Assembly: GCA_009746045.1 (NCBI GenBank)
Contig: RPFO01000348.1
Span: 2,122,189-2,186,188 of the forward strand
DNA: 64,000 nt
From: Mesostigma viride
Lineage: Eukaryota > Streptophyta > Mesostigmatophyceae > Mesostigmatales > Mesostigmataceae
Direction of reading: 5' to 3'
Shown here: positions 59,133 through 64,000 of the stretch, piece after piece
Position numbering within the stretch: the first letter of the stretch is position 1
Layout of the letters: the number at the start of each line of letters is the position of its first letter
The notes under the pieces: generated by a model
The model's input: only the letters and a program-made list of their open reading frames with translations
Databases searched by the model: none
Told to the model about the DNA's origin: nothing
Made by a program: the position numbers and the translations under genes

Positions 59133-59873
59133 AGAAACTGATGAGCTGCGCGTAAACGTCAACTGGAGTCACCTACGGTGGTGAAGACGTGAAGGCGCAC
59201 TTTCAAATTTCGCGTGCACTCCTGGTGCACTGTCAAATTTCGCGTACACACGTGGTTGCAGCCATCCGACGGCTACAACCCCAGTGGTCAGGGGCAAACC
59301 AAACATCGCACGGTACACGTTCTTGCGGCATCGCTGTCAGGTCACCCTATAACGCGGCAACCCGCTGTTATACTGGCGGCAGTTGTGTACCACCCCCCGC
59401 CTTCCCACGGCAGGTACGCAGCGACCCGCTGTTGTGCTGGCTGCAATTGTGTATCACTTGTACGGTATTTGTGTATCACTTGTACGGTATTTGTGTATCA
59501 CTTGCCCTCCTTCCCACGGCAGGTACGCAGCGACCCGCTGTTGTCCTGGCTGCAATTGTGTATCACTTGTACGGTATTTGTGTATCACTTGTACGGTATT
59601 TGTGTATCACCCCCCTCCTTCCCGCGGCAGGTACGCAGCGACCCGCTGTCGACCTGGCTGCAATTGTGTATCACTTGTACGGTATTTGTGTATCACCCCC
59701 CTCCTTCCCGCGGCAGTTGTGTACCACCTTCGGTTTAGTTAGGTATTGGTGTAAGCCTCGTGTTGTAATTGCTGTACGTCCATGGCGTTTGTTGCAACTG
59801 GAGGTGTATACAATATTAATGGGACGACACTGCATGGCAACGATGCGCACGGAATTGTCAGCCTGACAAGCAA
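59133..59873. promoter_or_regulatory. divergent intergenic region with direct repeats
   Basis: Lies between the start codons of the minus-strand accessory gene (59132) and the plus-strand transposase gene (59874), so it should contain both promoters. It holds a 25-bp direct repeat (ATTTCGCGTRCAC at about 59206 and 59239) and a 108-bp tandem repeat from about 59380 to 59720, with inner GTGTATCACTTGTACGGTAT units. Repeated short motifs between divergent transposon genes could be binding sites for an element-encoded protein; no core promoter element can be assigned. Confidence 0.4.
59380..59720. repeat. about 108-bp tandem repeat with nested 22-bp units
   Basis: Starts of GGCAGGTACGCAGCGACCCG at about 59409, 59518 and 59625. 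Within each, GTGTATCACTTGTACGGTAT is present one or two times. Confidence 0.88.
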
Positions 59874-62800
59874 ATGAGCTGGCTGACTCGTCGATCTCAG
59901 GCATATTACAAGTCCCCCCAAAAGTCGTTCGTAGGTGAGGCCATTGAACGTTCTCGTCGTCAGGCACATCCCTTCTCGTTCCCCGATATCGGTCCACAAC
60001 CGCTCGTCGCGCGCCCCAATGTCGGTGCCTCCTGGTCCGTTCCCAGCGGCGGGAACGACGGAGCCAAACGGCGAAGGCTGTTTGGTGAGCCACGCCAGGA
60101 ATGCCCGCAAGGTGAACAGCTGTTGAAGACCGCCGAAGCTGTTGAAGTGGCTGAAGTGGATACACGGTCGCCGGAGCCCGATGCGGCGGGCATGGAAGGC
60201 GTAGAGCCTGCTGAGCCGCGCCCTGATGACTCAATGGAGGAGGAATGGGGGGCGATGGCGGAGGAGGAGTTTACGGCAGACGGTGGGGCAGGGGGGGCGA
60301 TGGCGGAGGAGGGGCTTACGACAGACGGTGGGGGAGGAACGGCTGGTGATGTTGAGGCCGGCGCCGGCCGTGCATCAAGAAACCCATGGGCATGGTCTAA
60401 GCCGTTGTCTGGGAACGCGGATTTTACACAGGCTTCGCTTTTCTGCATAGCCACGGAGTTTGGTCTTCCTGATAAGTGCATCGAAGCGTTTCAGGAACTG
60501 GCGAAGCACCCACAATACAGTGTGACCAGCCACGGGGAGTTCGGCGTGGCTAGGAGACGGTCATTGGAGAAGGGCCTGCCCCTTGCGGACGCACTGACTG
60601 TGAATTGGGTCCCAGCGGAGGCAGAGGGCGATCCTTTGCGTGAGGCAGTCAAGTTCACTTACATCAGCATACAGTCAACGCTATCCGCTCTGCTGCAGAA
60701 TGAGTCGTTCACGGGGAAACTGTTACTAGAACACGAGATGAATGAGGATCGGCGTGTGTGGACTTTCAATCAGACCCAGTTTTACAACACCCATCCAACA
60801 GTTCAACAACAGGAGGTGCAGCTTCCCGCCTTGGCAGCAAGTTCCAGTGAGAAGCGGCAGAGTGTCGTCCGCATTGGGGACACCATCATGGTGTTAATGG
60901 ACAACAACAAGGGGCAGCGAAAGCGAGAAGAACTTTGCCTTGTCCGCGCTGTCTTCATGCAAGTAAACGCTGACGGTACTCGTGAGCCATGGGCGAAAGT
61001 CCGGTAAGTGGCACGGATGGTGCTTTTGTGTCGATGTACACTCATCATGATATGCCCTTGGGATTGCACATGCTGAGTTAATTGCATTCTGCTGAAAACA
61101 GATTGGTGTCTGTCCGGGCTCCCTTGTTGGTTGGTACCAGTTGACCACTATAAACTGCCGTAATGGGCATGCATCCGGGCCAGTGCAAGCATGGTTATTA
61201 AACTGGGTTGTGGGAAGTGCAATGTTTGCACCATATATCAAGTATGATGACAGTGTTTATGCAGCAATGTGGTGTGTTTAGAGACCAAATAATGTCGTAG
61301 CCTTTTTGGTCCTGCATGAGCGCAAAGTTCCGAACACTATTTTCCCGAGGTTAGCCACTCCTCGGCATCCTCGGCATCCTAAATTGAGACCACGCATGCG
61401 CAGGATGACACAGAGTGCACTACATTTGGTGGGAGGATATTGACGTGTGCACGTCCAGCACGCTTGGATGGATCTAGTATTGTATATTGATGACAATCCT
61501 ATAGTATTTGCCCGCCGTCATGATGCCTGCAGGTTCTTCTACCGCGCAAGGGATTGTCCGGGGGGGACCGTACCGCGGGATGCCGATCGTGTCAGTGAGG
61601 TCTTCTGGACGAAGCATGAGCAGGAGATCTCTTTACTGAACTACGGGGGTCACATTGACGTGGTTGGCGTCCGTAAGTGGAGGAAATTTGCCGAGGCTGA
61701 CCGAGAGGGCGGGCGAGTGTTCTTCATGCGCAGGTCGTACAACCTGTCCCCGGACAAGCCTCGGTACAAGAGGCTGAGATTCTCTAGATGGGAAGCCGAA
61801 TTCCGCTGTTACCGCCCTTCTAAGGATGGTCTACGCATCCTATATTTGGTAGTGGCGTTGTGGGATGACTCATTTGAGGAGTATCTCCATCGGCATGGGA
61901 CGCTGGAAGCGCATTTGTTCACTGTTCTGAACATCGAGCGCGCCGACAACAAGTCAAGAGACATGATCTTCCCCATCACCGTGAGAGATACACATGTGCC
62001 ACGAGAGGCAGTCCTTGAGTGTCTTGTGGAGGACATGGATGCGATGGCAGAGGGCGTGCCCATGCTTGTGAAGTTTCCCAATACGCCAATGGAGCGGTGG
62101 GAAATCCGTGTCGCGAACCTGAACGTGATGGATTCGGCCGCCCGCAACGGCGCGATGGGGCACAAGGGTTGCACCGGCGACAAAGTGAGTGATGTTGTCA
62201 CGTAGCTTGGTTCGGGGTGCTGCCCATGTGACCTTGATGTATTGGGAAGCTGTGTTGGTTTGTTATCACCGTAACCATCAGGCCTTCTTTTATTTCTGCG
62301 TACCTTGGTGTGCGGCGCATTGTGGGTGTGTGCGCCACTGCAGGGATGCCCCTTTTGCAACGTTCACCACGACGACTGGGCGGATGCGACGGTGGACGTG
62401 GCGGAGTACATGCGCAGTGAGAAGCAAACGGCGGAAATATTGGAGGAGATGGAGGGCATGGCGACGGCCACGGCACGGAAAGAGAAGGCGAAGGAGACCG
62501 GGGTGATGTATCAGCCGCTGTGGCCTTGGCGGGAGCTTCGATTCTTTGACCGCTACCGGCAGTATCCGATGGATATCTTTCACAATCTGACGTTGGGTCT
62601 ATGTAAGCAGGTGGCTCGCTACCTCGAGGAGGATGGAATTCCCACTCGCCAGCACCCGGAGTTGGATGCTTGGGTAAGCGCACACCCCACGCGCGTCGGG
62701 AGCCGGCTGCCGCAGGGGAAAGCTTTTACCTTGTATCCACATTACAAGGGAATGGAGCTGCTGACCCTACTGTTCCAAATGCCTTTTGCACTTCCCATGC

Positions 62801-64000
62801 TGCTGCTGAGGAGGCGGAATGAGGGAGATGATAAGGAGAAAAGGAAGGCCCGGCGGATCAGCAAGATGGTGATGCACCTCGCCAAGTGGGCGCAGATGAT
62901 GCTTGGTCCCGTTACGTCTCCAATCTACAACTTGGCTGCTGACAACGTCTACGCCACTTTTCAAGAGTGTTTCGGCACCTTGTGGCCGCGTGGCAGCCTT
63001 GCAGGAAAGGGTCCTGGGGCAATGGCTGAGGCAGCGGATGGCGACGAAAAGAAGAAAAACGCGGAGAAGAAGAAGAAGAACGCGGAGAAGAAGAAGAAGA
63101 GGATGGCACGCCAAGACAATGCCGCCAGCCATAACGTCCACATACCGCGCCATGCTTTGGCACAGACTGACGATGTGGGTCGTATCTGGTCCTTGGGCCC
63201 GCATGAATTTGAGGGGTACCACTTATTCCTGAAATCTCTCATGGAGTCCATGGCCAAATGCCACAGCAAGGAGCCGGGGCGTTACTTGCTGCAGAAACTA
63301 CAGGGCTACTTGGCGTGGCAGTCAATGCTGGTTAAGGAGACATCCCAGCTCGATGAACGCGTGCTGCAAACCTTGCAGGAAAGCAGGATGTTCAACAAGC
63401 TGTATCCCAAAGCGGCCGCGACTGGTAGTGGCGCGAGTGGCGGTCCTTCTGGGCGGGAGGTGTGGGTGCGGCAAGGGGCGACTTTTCCAACGGTCATACA
63501 CGAGCGCTGCGCGTTGGGGCGCATCGAGCAGGTGAGGAAACGCATGGGCGCTGTTGCTATGGCTGCGCTGGCGCTAGGGCTAGGGCATTCCTTGGTGTGC
63601 TGGGCCGACCCAGCATTTCCGTTCATATGCCCAGGCTAACAACGGCACTTGTGTGTTTTGCATGTGGTGCTGTGTGTGTGCAGGTCATGGGGGGCATGCC
63701 TTGCGGCCGTAACCCTAAGTCAACACCTACGTTGGCGGAAATTGGCGCTGACAAGCAGACGGTGGACGAGCTTCTCGCCCCGCTGGGCTGTCCACCCTGG
63801 GATGAAGCAACTGGCAGCGTGAAGGTTTATGCTAGTGCAGTAGTCGGTGCCAGGACCATTACGACTGGGGAGGTCAGGTGCTTCCACACTGATGCATACC
63901 CGGAAGGTCAAGTGGCGACGGCAGACTCATTGGCATACCAGGCGGCGGACAATGTGGACGCTGAATTTTGGTTTGCTGAGGTTGGCACCATCTTCATGCT
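59874..64000 (+). CDS. BAH-domain / Tnp2 (CACTA-type) transposase fusion, right end open
   Basis: Four exons splice in phase: 59874-61003, 61533-62184, 62344-63531 and 63684 to beyond 64000; about 1095 residues are visible. Residues 1-200 are low in complexity; 200-325 look folded. A BAH-like module spans about 330-447 across exons 1-2: RIGDTIMVLMDN, LCLVRAVFMQ, WAKV-RFFYRARD and SEVFWTKHEQEISLLNYGG. The Tnp2-type core follows: LWDDSFEEYL with LFTVLNI (first acidic site, about 488), ANLNVMDSAARNG (about 577), GHKGCTGDKGCPFC (zinc-binding Cys pair) and YPMDIFHNLTLG (about 671-680). Exon 3 also has a Lys/Asn/Glu coil of about 20 residues. Tnp2 proteins cut and paste CACTA elements; BAH domains read nucleosomes or modified histones. 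Intact frames suggest a recent or active copy. Confidence 0.72.

Overview
This is nuclear DNA of a eukaryote: spliced genes with GT..AG introns, no operons or ribosome-binding sites, and a very high load of retroelements and tandem repeats. The best lineage clue is an 11-exon gene that matches the plant-type second mRNA cap guanine-N7 methyltransferase paralogue. Together with GC-rich coding sequence and chlorophyte-like L1-type LINEs, this suggests a green alga. I cannot name a genus.

Layout. 1-960 is a 40-bp satellite, followed by two phase-compatible exons of an unrecognised plus-strand gene (974-1090, 2274-2656). 2.7-14 kb is a graveyard of L1-like LINE pieces (ORF1-only elements, ORF2 3' ends, nested and inverted copies), a tRNA-like SINE and other short dispersed repeats. 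14.9-20.7 kb holds a minus-strand intronless gene for a 1928-residue type II membrane protein with a long Gln-Gly repeat. 22.0-39.0 kb is one plus-strand gene: a methyltransferase domain spread over ten short exons plus the start of a huge eleventh exon, which adds a charged low-complexity tail of about 1150 residues. Almost every larger intron of this gene carries its own minisatellite; intron 8 contains 2.8 kb of a telomere-like 7-bp repeat. 39-42 kb has another ORF1-only element and an 8-bp microsatellite. 42.5-43.6 kb is a minus-strand single-pass membrane protein gene. 44.8-45.7 kb is a broken Mutator-like transposase exon. 47-53.3 kb is a second LINE/SINE nest. 54.16-56.80 kb is a 5'-truncated LINE with clear target-site duplications, inserted beside a larger DNA transposon.

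That DNA transposon (about 56.9 kb to beyond the right edge) is the most interesting system. Its plus-strand gene has four visible exons that splice in phase and encodes an N-terminal region, a BAH-like chromatin-reader domain and a Tnp2 (CACTA/EnSpm-type) transposase core. Divergent minus-strand genes beside it encode small acidic/coiled-coil and helical proteins that may be accessory factors.

The LINE pieces also form a coherent picture. ORF1-only elements carry their own 3' UTR, but end in the same small hairpin and AT microsatellite tail as ORF2-bearing copies. This suggests half-LINEs mobilised in trans by a reverse transcriptase that recognises a 3' stem-loop. Family names below (LINE-A, -B, -C; ORF1-I, -II; R1; S79) are labels for this window only.
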